From: CAVVYW01 sp963752605
GTDB taxonomy: Bacteria > Actinomycetota > Thermoleophilia > Solirubrobacterales > 70-9
Length of the DNA: 64,000 bases
Direction: 5' to 3'
Assembly: GCA_963752605.1 (NCBI GenBank)
Contig: CAVVYW010000005.1
Location: 558,001-622,000, forward strand
The position numbers and the translations under genes are program-made. Below the pieces are notes generated by a model, which saw only the letters and a list, made by a program, of their open reading frames with translations, was not told where the DNA came from and ran no database searches. Shown piece after piece: positions 1 through 8,098 of this stretch. Position 1 is the stretch's first letter. The number at the start of each line of letters is the position of its first letter.

Positions 1-32
1 CTCGCTCGCGTCCACCCTCGAAGGGAGCCGTC

Positions 33-689
33 ATGGAGCAAGCCACCGTTGAACGCACGACCGACTCGCAGGCGGGCGAGGCACCGGGCGTCGAGGAGCG
101 GCTGGAGTCGCTGCGCAAGCTCGCCAAGAAGAGCGCCGAGGCGGCCCAGGAGGAGACCTGGGACTGGTTCAAGGAACTCGGCAAGGAGCGCGACGAGGCG
201 GCGCTCGACGCTCTCTTCGCCAAAGGGAAGGCCCCGAAGAGCCTGGACGGGCCCACCACCGGGATCCTGGTGGTCCCCCTGATCCAGGGGATCCTCGATC
301 AGGGCCTCAGCCTGATCACCTCGGTGTGGATGCCCTGGAGCGGGAAGCGGTTCGACTCCAAGGCCAACAGGGGTGACAACCTGCTCGCCGGAAGCGCCCA
401 CTGGCCGGCCAAGCTGCTCTGGCCGCGCTACTCGACCAAGGAGGTCGAGGGCGGACGCGCGGCGTTCGACTTCGAGACCCGGATCGAGCCCGGCAAGCAC
501 GATCCCGATACCGACGTGCTGGTGATCGACTACGCGCCGGTCACCGACAACCCCGACCTGCTGATCCGGAAGATCCGCGACGAGCTGGTCGAGATCGCCG
601 GCAGCGCCCACCTGGGCAAGATCCTCTACCGGACCGGCGACGACAGCTATACGAACCTGGGCTTCTTCGCCCTGCGCCCGGCCCGCTAG
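33..689 (+). CDS. Hypothetical protein, possibly GXWXG/DUF4334-like
   Basis: 218 aa, ATG preceded by a GGGAG Shine-Dalgarno site. Residues 1-60 are charged and helical. A hydrophobic stretch at about 74-100 follows, then a W-MPWSGKRF segment. The C-terminal half is mixed alpha/beta and ends in a TNLGFFALRP strand. The 'alFakgkaP...W-x-GKrF' arrangement recalls GXWXG/DUF4334 proteins, but this is only a visual resemblance. No signal peptide or catalytic motif is clear. Its TAG stop overlaps the stop of the convergent oxidoreductase gene through a shared CTAG. Function unknown. Confidence 0.8.
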   Translation: MEQATVERTTDSQAGEAPGVEERLESLRKLAKKSAEAAQEETWDWFKELGKERDEAALDALFAKGKAPKSLDGPTTGILVVPLIQGILDQGLSLITSVWMPWSGKRFDSKANRGDNLLAGSAHWPAKLLWPRYSTKEVEGGRAAFDFETRIEPGKHDPDTDVLVIDYAPVTDNPDLLIRKIRDELVEIAGSAHLGKILYRTGDDSYTNLGFFALRPAR

Positions 690-1138
690 GCGCGAGGCTC
701 CAGCACGATCACCGGAATCTGGCGCTCGGTGCGGCGCTGGTAGCCGTTGTAGGTGGGATAGATCTCGGTCATCTTCTCCCAGAGGCGCTCCCGCTCCTTG
801 CCGCTGGCCTCTCGCGCCCGGACCTGCCGCACGTCTCCGTACCAGTTGGCCCTCGTATCGGGGTTCGCCATCAGGTTGTGGTACCAGGCCGGGTGTCGGT
901 CGATCCCGCCCTTGGAGGCGATGATCACCAAGTTGTCCCCGTCCTCGGTGGCAAGCAGCGGGTGGGTGCGCCGCTTACCGCTCTTGCGCCCCACCGAGTC
1001 GACAAGCGCCACCGGTACCCCTTGGAAGGTGCCACCGATCTTTCCCTTGGTGAGCTTGTAGAGCGCGGCGTGTCCGCTCGTCCCCACCTCCCAAATACGC
1101 CAGAAGGGGGAGTCGGCTTGGGGTGCTTCGCGCGCCAT
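686..1138 (-). CDS. Nitroreductase/deazaflavin (F420)-dependent oxidoreductase, DDN family
   Basis: 150 aa, the usual size for the F420H2-dependent Ddn split-barrel family. Visible family landmarks are a LTKGKIGGTFQGVPVALVDS strand pair, the GRKSGKRRTHPL cofactor-phosphate loop at about 50-62, IIASKGG followed by HPAWYHNL at about 73-90, and a C-terminal PVIVLEP strand. It would reduce quinones or small electrophiles with F420H2 in the cytoplasm. The substrate cannot be read from sequence. The start codon has a TACGCT -10 box 7 nt upstream, so it is probably translated from a leaderless mRNA. Confidence 0.88.
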   Translation of the reverse strand: MAREAPQADSPFWRIWEVGTSGHAALYKLTKGKIGGTFQGVPVALVDSVGRKSGKRRTHPLLATEDGDNLVIIASKGGIDRHPAWYHNLMANPDTRANWYGDVRQVRAREASGKERERLWEKMTEIYPTYNGYQRRTERQIPVIVLEPRA

Positions 1139-1151
1139 CCCATCAAGCGTA
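1139..1151 (-). promoter_or_regulatory. Leaderless promoter -10 (TACGCT) of the DDN-family gene
   Basis: TACGCT on the minus strand at 1146-1151, 7 nt before the ATG at 1138. The same hexamer stands at the same distance before the genes starting at 7004 and 8082. Confidence 0.5.
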
Positions 1152-1156
1152 TGCGC

Positions 1157-2743
1157 TCAGGGACCGGGGGTCTTCTCGACCGCCGCCTCCGCGGTGGCGC
1201 CCTCGGCCTCACGGATCGCCGCCCCCTCGAGCGCGTTCGAGAGCGCCCGCACATAGGCGCGCGCGGATGCCTCGAGGATGTCGGTCGCCACGCCCTGGCC
1301 CGTCGCGAGCCGCTCGTTGGCGCGAAGGACGACGGTCACCTCGCCGAGCGCATCGGTCCCCTCGGTGACCGCCTCGACGCTGTAGCGCCGCAGCTCGGCG
1401 TCTGAGCCGACCGCCTCGCGGATCGCGCCGAAGATCGCGTCCACCGGGCCATCGCCGGAGGACGTCGCGATCGACTCCTCGCCCGAGGGCAGCGTGACCG
1501 ATACGGTGGCCGACGGCTCGCGTCTCGAGCCCGCCTCGACCTCGAACCAGGCGAGGTTGTAGGACTCGGAGCGCTCGCGCATCTCGTCGGAGACGATCGC
1601 CTCCAGATCGAGCGCGGTCACCTGCTTCTTCTTGTCCGCGATCTCCTTGAAGCGCTTGAAGGCGTGGTTGAGGGCGTTCCCCTCGACCCGGAAGCCGAGC
1701 TGCTCCAGGGCGTCCTTGAGAGCGTGGCGGCCGGAGTGCTTGCCGAGCACGATCGAGTTCGACTCGAGCCCGACCTCGGTCGCGTCCATGATCTCGTAGG
1801 TCGTGCGCTCCTTGAGCACGCCGTCCTGGTGGATGCCGGACTCGTGCGCGAAGGCGTTGCGGCCCACGACCGCCTTGTTCGGCGGCACCGAGTAGCCGGT
1901 GAGGCGGGAGACCAGCCGGCTTGTCCGCGCCAGCTCGCGGCTGTCGAGGCCGGTGTCGAAGCCGTGCACGTCGCGCCGGGTCCGCAGGAGCATCACGATC
2001 TCCTCCAGCGAGCAGTTGCCGGCGCGCTCGCCGATCCCGTTGACGGCGCACTCGACCTGTCGCGCGCCGGCCAGCAGACCGGCGTAGGAGTTGGAGACGG
2101 CCAGGCCCAGGTCGTCGTGGCAGTGAACTGAGGTGACCACGTCCTCGAGGCCGGGAACGAGCTCGTAGAGTCGCTTGAAGTAGGCGATGTACTCCTCGGG
2201 CGTCGTGTAACCGACCGTGTCGGGGATGTTGATCACGCTTGCGCCCTCCTCCACCGCGATCGCGCAGACCTCGGCGGTGAACTCGACGTCGGCCCGGGTC
2301 GCGTCCATGGGCGAGAACTCGACGTCATCGGTGTAGGACCTGGCCAGCGCAACCGCCGCCTTCGCCTGACCCTTGACGTCCTCGCGCGTCGTCTGGAGCT
2401 GATGCTCGATGTGGATGTCGGAGGTGGAGATGAAGGTGTGGATCCGAGCTCGCTCCGCGTCCTTGATCGCGCCCCAGGCGGCGTCGATGTCCGCCTTGTG
2501 GGTGCGCGCGAGCCCGCAGATCACCGGGCCCTCGACGTTGCGGGCGATCGCCTGGACGGCGTCGAAGTCACCGGGCGAGGTGATTGGGAAGCCGGCCTCG
2601 ATGACGTCCACGCCGAGGCGGGCGAGCTGCTGGGCGATCTCGACCTTCTCCTGCGTGTTCAGGGAGATCCCGGGCGACTGCTCGCCGTCGCGCAGGGTCG
2701 TGTCGAAGATGTCGACGTGGTCCTGCTTGCGGCCCTTACTCAT
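1157..2743 (-). CDS. leuA: 2-isopropylmalate synthase
   Basis: 528 aa. Condenses acetyl-CoA with 2-oxoisovalerate, the first committed step of leucine synthesis. The N-terminal TIM barrel carries DTTLRDGEQSPG at about 14-25 (metal and substrate loop), SVHCHDDLGLAVSN and NGIGERAGNCSLEE; the HxH metal ligands are present. A linker and a C-terminal LeuA allosteric domain (about 405-510) for leucine feedback follow, then a short acidic tail. The ATG has a strong AAGGAGG Shine-Dalgarno site, so this mRNA has a leader. The length matches the short LeuA1 type. Upstream 2744-2928 holds a GC hairpin (2828-2841) but no obvious leader peptide. Confidence 0.96.
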   Translation of the reverse strand: MSKGRKQDHVDIFDTTLRDGEQSPGISLNTQEKVEIAQQLARLGVDVIEAGFPITSPGDFDAVQAIARNVEGPVICGLARTHKADIDAAWGAIKDAERARIHTFISTSDIHIEHQLQTTREDVKGQAKAAVALARSYTDDVEFSPMDATRADVEFTAEVCAIAVEEGASVINIPDTVGYTTPEEYIAYFKRLYELVPGLEDVVTSVHCHDDLGLAVSNSYAGLLAGARQVECAVNGIGERAGNCSLEEIVMLLRTRRDVHGFDTGLDSRELARTSRLVSRLTGYSVPPNKAVVGRNAFAHESGIHQDGVLKERTTYEIMDATEVGLESNSIVLGKHSGRHALKDALEQLGFRVEGNALNHAFKRFKEIADKKKQVTALDLEAIVSDEMRERSESYNLAWFEVEAGSRREPSATVSVTLPSGEESIATSSGDGPVDAIFGAIREAVGSDAELRRYSVEAVTEGTDALGEVTVVLRANERLATGQGVATDILEASARAYVRALSNALEGAAIREAEGATAEAAVEKTPGP

Positions 2744-2827
2744 GGCTTCCCTCCTTCTCTAATGATGTTCCCTGATGAACCTCGATGACCTGTTCTACGT
2801 CTGCGGCCGCCGCCGCCCAGCGCTATT

Positions 2828-2841
2828 CCCCCCGAAGGGGG
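2828..2841 (-). other. GC hairpin in the leuA upstream region
   Basis: CCCCC-GAA-GGGGG (2829-2833 / 2837-2841) lies between the RTX-protein gene end at 2929 and leuA. It could end the upstream transcript or act in the leuA leader. There is no T-run on the minus strand, so it is not a canonical terminator. Confidence 0.3.
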
Positions 2842-2928
2842 AGAAGGAGGAGAAGCGCCAGGCTGTCGAGCCGGTGCGTCATCGAAGTGCCAGGAGAGTA
2901 GCGCAGCCCGCACGCGGCGGTGGGCGGC

Positions 2929-3633
2929 TCAGTCCTGGAAGTCGTCGTTGCCCGGGCCGCCGCGGCCCCTGTCGTTGCCGCCGCCGCCACGCGCGAAGTC
3001 GTCGCCTGGGCCACCAAGGAAGAAGTCGGGATCCGCGTCGCCGAAGAGGCGGTCGTCGCCACGGCCGCCGAGCAGGCGGTCGCGGCCCCCACCGGTGCGC
3101 ATGAGGTCATCGCCCGGGCCACCCATCGTGATGTCGTCCTCGCCGTCGCCGAAGAAGCGATCGTTGCCGGCGCCGAGGTCGAATACCCAGCGGGAGGAGC
3201 CGAAGCCGAGGCCAGCGCCGAAGCCGGCGTCATTGCTGCGGACGTCGTCGTCTCCGCTGGCGAGCTCGACATAGAGGCCGACCAGGTTTTGGAGGGGGCA
3301 GCGGACGACCGTGCTACTCGCCGCTAAGCAGGGCGGCGGCGGCGGCTCGATCCCGGCGGGGTCCTCGAAGTAGAGGTCGTCCGGGATGCCGTCGGGGAGC
3401 AGTGAGAACAGCCCAGTCTCGAGGCGATCGTCGCCCGGCCCGAACCGGAACTTTGCGCCAAGCCGGACATTCCCGAGTCCGCTGTAGTCGAGGTCGGCGT
3501 CCCAGAAGGGGTCGCCGTCCAGGCTCTCTCCTGCTCGCGCCGTCGGCGGGCTCCACGCGACGGTCAGCGCCGCCAGCAGCGAGGCCACCAAGACCAGAAT
3601 GAGCCGGAGGTTTCCCACCCTCGGAATCGTCAC
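2929..3633 (-). CDS. Secreted RTX-type (hemolysin calcium-binding repeat) protein
   Basis: 234 aa from a GTG at 3633. That start is chosen because it gives an immediate Sec signal peptide (hydrophobic LILVLVASLLAALTV, cleavage near TARAGE) and lies 7 nt after the upstream paralogue's stop; the open frame continues to 3753 without protein-like sequence. The mature N-terminal half has a D/G-rich beta region with a PPPPPC...VRCPLQNL segment. The C-terminal third holds about eight GGxGxD-type nonapeptides (GGPGDD, GGRGDDRLFGD, GGPGNDD), which bind Ca2+ in beta-roll folds. Paralogue of the next gene. Surface or extracellular role unknown. Confidence 0.85.
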   Translation of the reverse strand: MTIPRVGNLRLILVLVASLLAALTVAWSPPTARAGESLDGDPFWDADLDYSGLGNVRLGAKFRFGPGDDRLETGLFSLLPDGIPDDLYFEDPAGIEPPPPPCLAASSTVVRCPLQNLVGLYVELASGDDDVRSNDAGFGAGLGFGSSRWVFDLGAGNDRFFGDGEDDITMGGPGDDLMRTGGGRDRLLGGRGDDRLFGDADPDFFLGGPGDDFARGGGGNDRGRGGPGNDDFQD

Positions 3634-3640
3634 CGCACGA

Positions 3641-4300
3641 TCAATCCCGGAAGTTGTCCTCGCCCGGGCCGCCGTTGCCGCGGTCGTTCCCGGGCCCACC
3701 GCGGGCGAAGTCCCGGCCGGCCTGGCCGAGGAAGAAGTCGATCCCCAGGTCACCGAACATCCGGTCGTTGCCGGAGCCCGCGATCATCCGATCGTTCCCG
3801 GCACCCGCCTTGGCGAAGTCGCTCCCCGGCCCGCCGAACCAGTCCTCGTCCAGGGGGCCTCCGGCGAAGCGGTCGTTCCCCTCCCCCATCCGGAAGCGAA
3901 GCTCGAACCCAGTCTGGGCTGGGCTGTCGAAGCGGGTAGTGTCGAGCCGGTCGTTGCCGCTGCCGAACTGGATCTCCAGGCTCTGCAGGTTCAGGATCGG
4001 ACAGCGGATCGTGTTCGGGTCCGGCTGGATGCACGGCTGCGGAGGCGGCAGGATCCCACCCGGGCTGAAGATGACGATGTCCGGTGAAGGAACCGTCTCA
4101 TCGCTGACCGCGACGAGCCGATGGTAGGTCGTTCCCCCCAAGCGGAACCCTGCGAACTCGCCGGCGTACCTGAGGTTGGCGACCCAGGGTTCGAACGCCG
4201 GCTTATCCTGGGCGCGCGCTGCCCCCGGCGAGGGGAGCCAGAGGCCGCCGATCACGACCGCGATCGTGAGCAGCACCCTGCGGTCGAGGCGGATCGTCAT
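3641..4300 (-). CDS. Secreted RTX-type calcium-binding repeat protein, tandem paralogue
   Basis: 219 aa. The ATG at 4300 is preferred over 4333 because the signal peptide begins MTIRLDRRVLLTIAVVIGGL and a TAGTCT -10 box ends 8 nt upstream. Signal cleavage is likely near ARAQDK. The layout matches the downstream paralogue: a barrel-like N-terminal domain with PPPQPCIQPDPNTIRCPILNL, then C-terminal GGxGxD repeats (GGPGSDF, GAGNDRM, GGPGNDRG, GGPGEDN). The two genes are 7 nt apart and probably co-transcribed. No type I secretion genes are nearby, so export is inferred to be Sec-dependent. Confidence 0.85.
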   Translation of the reverse strand: MTIRLDRRVLLTIAVVIGGLWLPSPGAARAQDKPAFEPWVANLRYAGEFAGFRLGGTTYHRLVAVSDETVPSPDIVIFSPGGILPPPQPCIQPDPNTIRCPILNLQSLEIQFGSGNDRLDTTRFDSPAQTGFELRFRMGEGNDRFAGGPLDEDWFGGPGSDFAKAGAGNDRMIAGSGNDRMFGDLGIDFFLGQAGRDFARGGPGNDRGNGGPGEDNFRD

Positions 4301-4399
4301 CTCAGTTGAGACTAATCCCAAGGTGGGCGGCACACAACCTCAGTTCCGATGATGAGCCGTCCCGAGTGACATCCGGCCGCCCCGCCAAGCTTCGCCTCA

Positions 4400-5512
4400 A
4401 TGCGCGCGGATCAGATCGAGGCGCGGGCCATCGCCAAGATCGTGCTGGTCGCGCTGTTCTGGGCGGCGATCGCGGTGCTGCTGGCGATCGTCATCCTCCA
4501 CACGCGCACCACGCTGCGCTGGGTGGTGACCGCGATCTTCCTGGCGCTCGCCTTCGACCCGGCGGTGGGCCTGATCGAGCGGATCCGAATCGGGAAACGG
4601 CACGTGCCGCGGGTGGCGGCGGTGCTGAGCGTCCTCGTGGGATTCCTCGCCGGATTGACCTTCTTCGTGCTGCACGTCGTCGAGCCCGCCGTCAGCAACG
4701 TCGAGGGCATCGCCAAGAAGGCCCCGACGTACGTCTCCGACTTCGAGGAGTGGGCCGAGGACAACGAGCAGTTCCAGAAGCTGAACGAGAAGTACGACAT
4801 CACCGAGAAGCTCTCCGAGCAGGCGAGCTCACTGCCGTCCAAGCTCGGCGACGGCGCCTCCGAGCTCGGCAACGCGACGGTGAGCATCCTCGAGCATCTG
4901 CTCGCGGCGATCACCATCCTCACACTGACCGTCTTCCTCCTGCTCGAGGGCAAGGGGATGTTCGAGCGAGGGACGGCGCGGTTACCGCGGCCCCACCGCG
5001 ACCGGGGCCGGCGGATCGGGACCCGGATCGCCGCGGTGGTTCGATCGTACGTGAGCGTCAACTTGGTGCTGGCGCTGGCGGCCGGGCTCTTCACCTGGAT
5101 CTTCCTCGAGATCGAGGGCTTCCACCTGGCCCTGGCACTGGCCGCGCTGGTGGTCTTCCTCGACCTGATCCCGCTGATCGGCCTCACGATCGGGGGCCTG
5201 GTGGTCGCCGTGGCGCTCGCGATCGACGGCAAGCCTTACGACGCCCTGATCTGGGTGGCCATCTTCCTCGCCTACCAGCAGCTCCAGGACCGGGTGATTC
5301 AGCCCCTCATGTACCGCGGGGGCGCTCTCAAGGTGAACCCGGTGGTGGCGATCGTCGCCGTCATCGTCGGTGCGAACCTGGCGGGGGTGCTGGGGGCGTT
5401 GATCGCGATCCCGACCGCCGCCTCGCTCGGAGTGGTGATCGACGAGCTGCTGCTAACTCCGCCGCGCACGCGGCGTGCTCCGAGAGCCGCCAAGGCCAAG
5501 GCGACCGGTTAA
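4400..5512 (+). CDS. AI-2E family transporter (TerC/PerM-like permease)
   Basis: 370 aa. Membrane helices at about 13-32, 35-52 and 70-92, then a soluble helical segment (about 100-165, rich in E/K) and four to five C-terminal helices with the family signature PLMYRGGALKVNPVVAIVAV. This YdiK/PerM/AI-2E exporter superfamily moves small molecules or ions across the inner membrane; the substrate is not predictable. Its last 60 nt overlap the 3' end of the convergent membrane-protein gene. Confidence 0.9.
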   Translation: MRADQIEARAIAKIVLVALFWAAIAVLLAIVILHTRTTLRWVVTAIFLALAFDPAVGLIERIRIGKRHVPRVAAVLSVLVGFLAGLTFFVLHVVEPAVSNVEGIAKKAPTYVSDFEEWAEDNEQFQKLNEKYDITEKLSEQASSLPSKLGDGASELGNATVSILEHLLAAITILTLTVFLLLEGKGMFERGTARLPRPHRDRGRRIGTRIAAVVRSYVSVNLVLALAAGLFTWIFLEIEGFHLALALAALVVFLDLIPLIGLTIGGLVVAVALAIDGKPYDALIWVAIFLAYQQLQDRVIQPLMYRGGALKVNPVVAIVAVIVGANLAGVLGALIAIPTAASLGVVIDELLLTPPRTRRAPRAAKAKATG

Positions 5513-6235
5513 CTCTCCCCCGCGCTTCCAGAACGGCTCCCCGCGGGGGCCCTTGAAGCGCTTCTTCGAATCCCTCAGCTTCCTATGCCGGTAGAAGAGC
5601 TTCGCCCAGACGGAGTGCGGCTTGGCGAGCCGGAACGCGCCGATGATGTGGACCCCCGGCACAACGAACCCCAGGATCGCCATCCCGAACTTCTCCTTGG
5701 CGGCGTTGACCAGGGCGAGGATGATTCCGATCGCGCCCCCGGTGCCGACGATGGTGAACACGTCGTCCTCGACCTTCGTCGCGGCATCGATCCAGCCCTG
5801 GAACCCAACCAGGGCCATCCCGCTGATCGCCGCGGCGATGATGACGGCGTCGATCGAGCGACGGCCCTGCTTCTCCCAGTAGACGTCCTTGAGGTTCAGC
5901 CAGAGGGCGAACTCGTCCAGCGTGAGTCCCGCTCCGATCCCGAACATCACCGCCGCGATCTCGCGCCAGGGCGAGTCCGGATCCACGGCGATGCCGATCC
6001 AGCCGAAGATCAGCAGGAGCAGGATCCCCCAGACCAGATGGTGGATGTGCGTCCCCCCCACGGAGACGTTCCCCGGCCACCAGCTCACCTGGGCGCGGAT
6101 CATGTGGGTGCTCATGCGGATGAAGCCGAACGACGCGAGGAAGGCGACGAAGAAGAGGAGCTGCGCCTCGCGGCCCGTGTCCACGATGCCCTCGCGATAA
6201 GCGTCCGTGATGCCGGCCACAACGAGAGGGCTCAT
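5453..6235 (-). CDS. Conserved integral membrane protein
   Basis: 260 aa, about five to six predicted membrane helices: AQLLFFVAFLASFGFIRM, HHLVWGILLLLIFGWIGI, AAVMFGIGAGLTLDEFALW, AVIIAAAISGMALVGFQ, and IVGTGGAIGIILALV plus LGFVVPGVHIIGAF. A conserved-looking GGTHIHHLVWG motif precedes helix 2 and could bind metal. The C-terminus (about 205-260) is a basic cytoplasmic tail. I do not recognise a functional family. The 3' end overlaps the AI-2E transporter by 60 nt in antisense. A CATAAT-like -10 ends 8 nt before the ATG. Confidence 0.85.
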   Translation of the reverse strand: MSPLVVAGITDAYREGIVDTGREAQLLFFVAFLASFGFIRMSTHMIRAQVSWWPGNVSVGGTHIHHLVWGILLLLIFGWIGIAVDPDSPWREIAAVMFGIGAGLTLDEFALWLNLKDVYWEKQGRRSIDAVIIAAAISGMALVGFQGWIDAATKVEDDVFTIVGTGGAIGIILALVNAAKEKFGMAILGFVVPGVHIIGAFRLAKPHSVWAKLFYRHRKLRDSKKRFKGPRGEPFWKRGGELTGRLGLGGSRSTPRARRS

Positions 6236-6269
6236 GCGCGGGAATTATGCGGGCTCCGCCCGAGCCTGG

Positions 6270-7004
6270 TTATGGAAGCGCCTGCAGGATCTCGCAGGCC
6301 CTGCCCGAGTCCCGGCCGGCGCCGCCGTGGCAGAGATCCCGTGCGGCGCCACCGCTGAGGTTGTCCGCGCCGCCGCCGCCGAAGAGGCTGTCACCGCCGG
6401 GGCCGCCACCCAGCTTGTCCTTGGCGGCGCCGCCGCTGAGCAGGTCCTCCCCCTGGTTCCCCAGCAGGGAGTCCGGGTTCGCGCCGCCGTCAAGCAGGTC
6501 GGCTGCGGTGCCGGAGACGATCCGGTCGGTTCCGATGCCACCGGACAGCGGTCGCCGCTGGCCGTCCACGACGGCCCCGATCGGGATGGTCAGATCCGGC
6601 GCCCCCGAGAAGGTGTCGTTGCCGCCTGAGAGCTCACCGACGATGACCTGGACGTAGCCGGGGGCACAGCTCATCTGGGTCGCCATCGTGGCGCCGGACT
6701 GCGCGTTGTCGAGCGTGCAGTGCGTGCCCGACACCCCGTCTGGATCGGCGAGTCCCTCGGGCGCGATGAACGTCAGCCGCCCGGAGGGCGCGACGAAGAC
6801 CGTGATCCGGTTGTCCACGCCGCGAAGGTCGTTGATCGTGAGGATGTTGACCGGCGCGGCCGCCCGTGCGCCATGGCCCTGCGCCCGCTCGATCGAGGCG
6901 CTCAGGGACGCGTCGTCAGCGGCGCCGCCGGCCGGCGCCGTGGCGACGAGCAGCAGAAGCACGGGCGCAAGCGCGCCCAGGATCTTGCCAGTCCCGAACC
7001 TCAT
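6270..7004 (-). CDS. Secreted RTX-type calcium-binding repeat protein
   Basis: 244 aa. The start at 7004 gives a signal peptide (ILGALAPVLLLLVATAPAGGA) and sits 6 nt after a TACGCT -10 box; the longer frame to 7031 is not favoured. The mature N-terminus (about 45-150) is a beta-rich domain with a possible disulphide pair (HCTLDN / SCAPGY). From about 150 come seven or more GGxGxD nonapeptides ending in CHGGAGRDSGRACEILQ. It is more distant from the 2929-4300 pair but has the same architecture. Function unknown. Confidence 0.85.
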   Translation of the reverse strand: MRFGTGKILGALAPVLLLLVATAPAGGAADDASLSASIERAQGHGARAAAPVNILTINDLRGVDNRITVFVAPSGRLTFIAPEGLADPDGVSGTHCTLDNAQSGATMATQMSCAPGYVQVIVGELSGGNDTFSGAPDLTIPIGAVVDGQRRPLSGGIGTDRIVSGTAADLLDGGANPDSLLGNQGEDLLSGGAAKDKLGGGPGGDSLFGGGGADNLSGGAARDLCHGGAGRDSGRACEILQALP

Positions 7005-7016
7005 GTCTAGAGCGTA
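7005..7016 (-). promoter_or_regulatory. Leaderless promoter -10 (TACGCT) of the RTX-protein gene
   Basis: TACGCT on the minus strand at 7011-7016 ends exactly 6 nt before the ATG at 7004. It supports that start over 7031. Confidence 0.5.
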
Positions 7017-7050
7017 AACACCAGCGAGCACCGCTCGGAGCGCCGCGATC

Positions 7051-8082
7051 TCAGGGCGTCAGCACGACCTTGCCGATGTTCTTGCGGTCGGCGATGAACT
7101 GGTGTGCGTCGCCCGCCTGCTCGAACGGGAACGACTCCGCCACGATCGGCTCGAGCCCGCCCTCCTCGATCTGCTCGATCAGCGGCCCGGTGATTCGCTC
7201 GATGCTTCCCTCCCGGTCCCACCAGGAGAGCATGTTGAGCCCGAACACTCCCTTGTTCTCATTCATGACCTGCAGGCTCTTCCACCAGGGCATGGTCGCG
7301 GTCGGCATCAGTGCCAGGCTCCCGATCAGCTTCGGGATGCTGCGGCCCGTCCCCGTAGAGGCCTCGGCCAGTCCGTACATGACCAGCCGCCCGCCCTGGC
7401 GAAGCACGCGGTAGTCCTTGCGGAAGCTGCGGGGGCCCTGTGCGTCGAAGGCGAGGTCGACCCCCTCACCGTCGGTGATCCGCATCACCTCCTGCTCGAA
7501 GTCCTGCGCCCGGTAGTCAATGGGGTGGTCGACCCCCAGCTTGCGGATCGCGTCGTGCTTGGAGGCGGAGGCGGTTCCGAACACCTCGGCACCGAGCATG
7601 CGCGCGATCTGGATCGCGGCGGTCCCGACCCCTCCCGCCGCCGCGTGGATCAGGGCCCGCTCGCCCTCCTTGAGACCGCCCATGACGACCAGGCCGCAGT
7701 AGGCGGTCGAGTAGTTGACCGGGATCGCGGCGCCCTGCTCGAAGCTGAGGCGATCGGCGAGGGGCAACACCTGCTCCTGGGGAACGCTGACCATCGACGC
7801 CTGCCCGCCGAAGCGGGTGCCGGCGACTACGCGGTCACCGGGCTTGTGATCGGTGACGCCGTCGCCGACCGACTCCACCTCGCCGGCGACCTCGTAGCCG
7901 AGCACGCAGGGCGGCTTGGGGGCGTCGGGGTAGAGCCCGATGCGGGCCATGGTGTCCGCGAAGTTGATCCCGGCCGCCTTGACGCCAATCAACACTCTGC
8001 CAGGGCCCGCGTCCGGGTCGGGACGCTCCTCGACCCTCAGGACCTCCGGGCCCCCATGGCCGGTGAGCACGACCGCTCTCAT
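7051..8082 (-). CDS. Zinc-free medium-chain oxidoreductase, NADPH:quinone reductase type
   Basis: 343 aa. MDR fold: an N-terminal GroES-like domain (GYEVAGEVESVGDGV at about 65) and a Rossmann domain with AAAGGVGTAAIQIARMLGAEVFGTA at about 145-170. The structural-zinc cysteines and the catalytic Cys-His-Cys set of alcohol dehydrogenases are absent, placing it with QOR/VAT-1-like enzymes that reduce quinones or enones with NADPH. The ATG has a TACGCT -10 six nucleotides upstream (leaderless). Confidence 0.9.
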   Translation of the reverse strand: MRAVVLTGHGGPEVLRVEERPDPDAGPGRVLIGVKAAGINFADTMARIGLYPDAPKPPCVLGYEVAGEVESVGDGVTDHKPGDRVVAGTRFGGQASMVSVPQEQVLPLADRLSFEQGAAIPVNYSTAYCGLVVMGGLKEGERALIHAAAGGVGTAAIQIARMLGAEVFGTASASKHDAIRKLGVDHPIDYRAQDFEQEVMRITDGEGVDLAFDAQGPRSFRKDYRVLRQGGRLVMYGLAEASTGTGRSIPKLIGSLALMPTATMPWWKSLQVMNENKGVFGLNMLSWWDREGSIERITGPLIEQIEEGGLEPIVAESFPFEQAGDAHQFIADRKNIGKVVLTP

Positions 8083-8094
8083 GGCCCAAGCGTA
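8083..8094 (-). promoter_or_regulatory. Leaderless promoter -10 (TACGCT) of the quinone oxidoreductase gene
   Basis: TACGCT on the minus strand at 8089-8094, 6 nt before the ATG at 8082. Confidence 0.5.
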
Positions 8095-8098
8095 TGGA

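Noticed and set aside
2828..2841. Terminator before leuA
   Set aside because: Only a 5-bp stem with a 3-nt loop and no T-run on the transcribed strand; kept only as a hairpin of unknown role.
2775..3327. Plus-strand frames opposite the RTX repeats (such as 2920-3327)
   Set aside because: Mirror of the GGxGxD codons, giving artificial Val/Ala-rich repeats; no start context.
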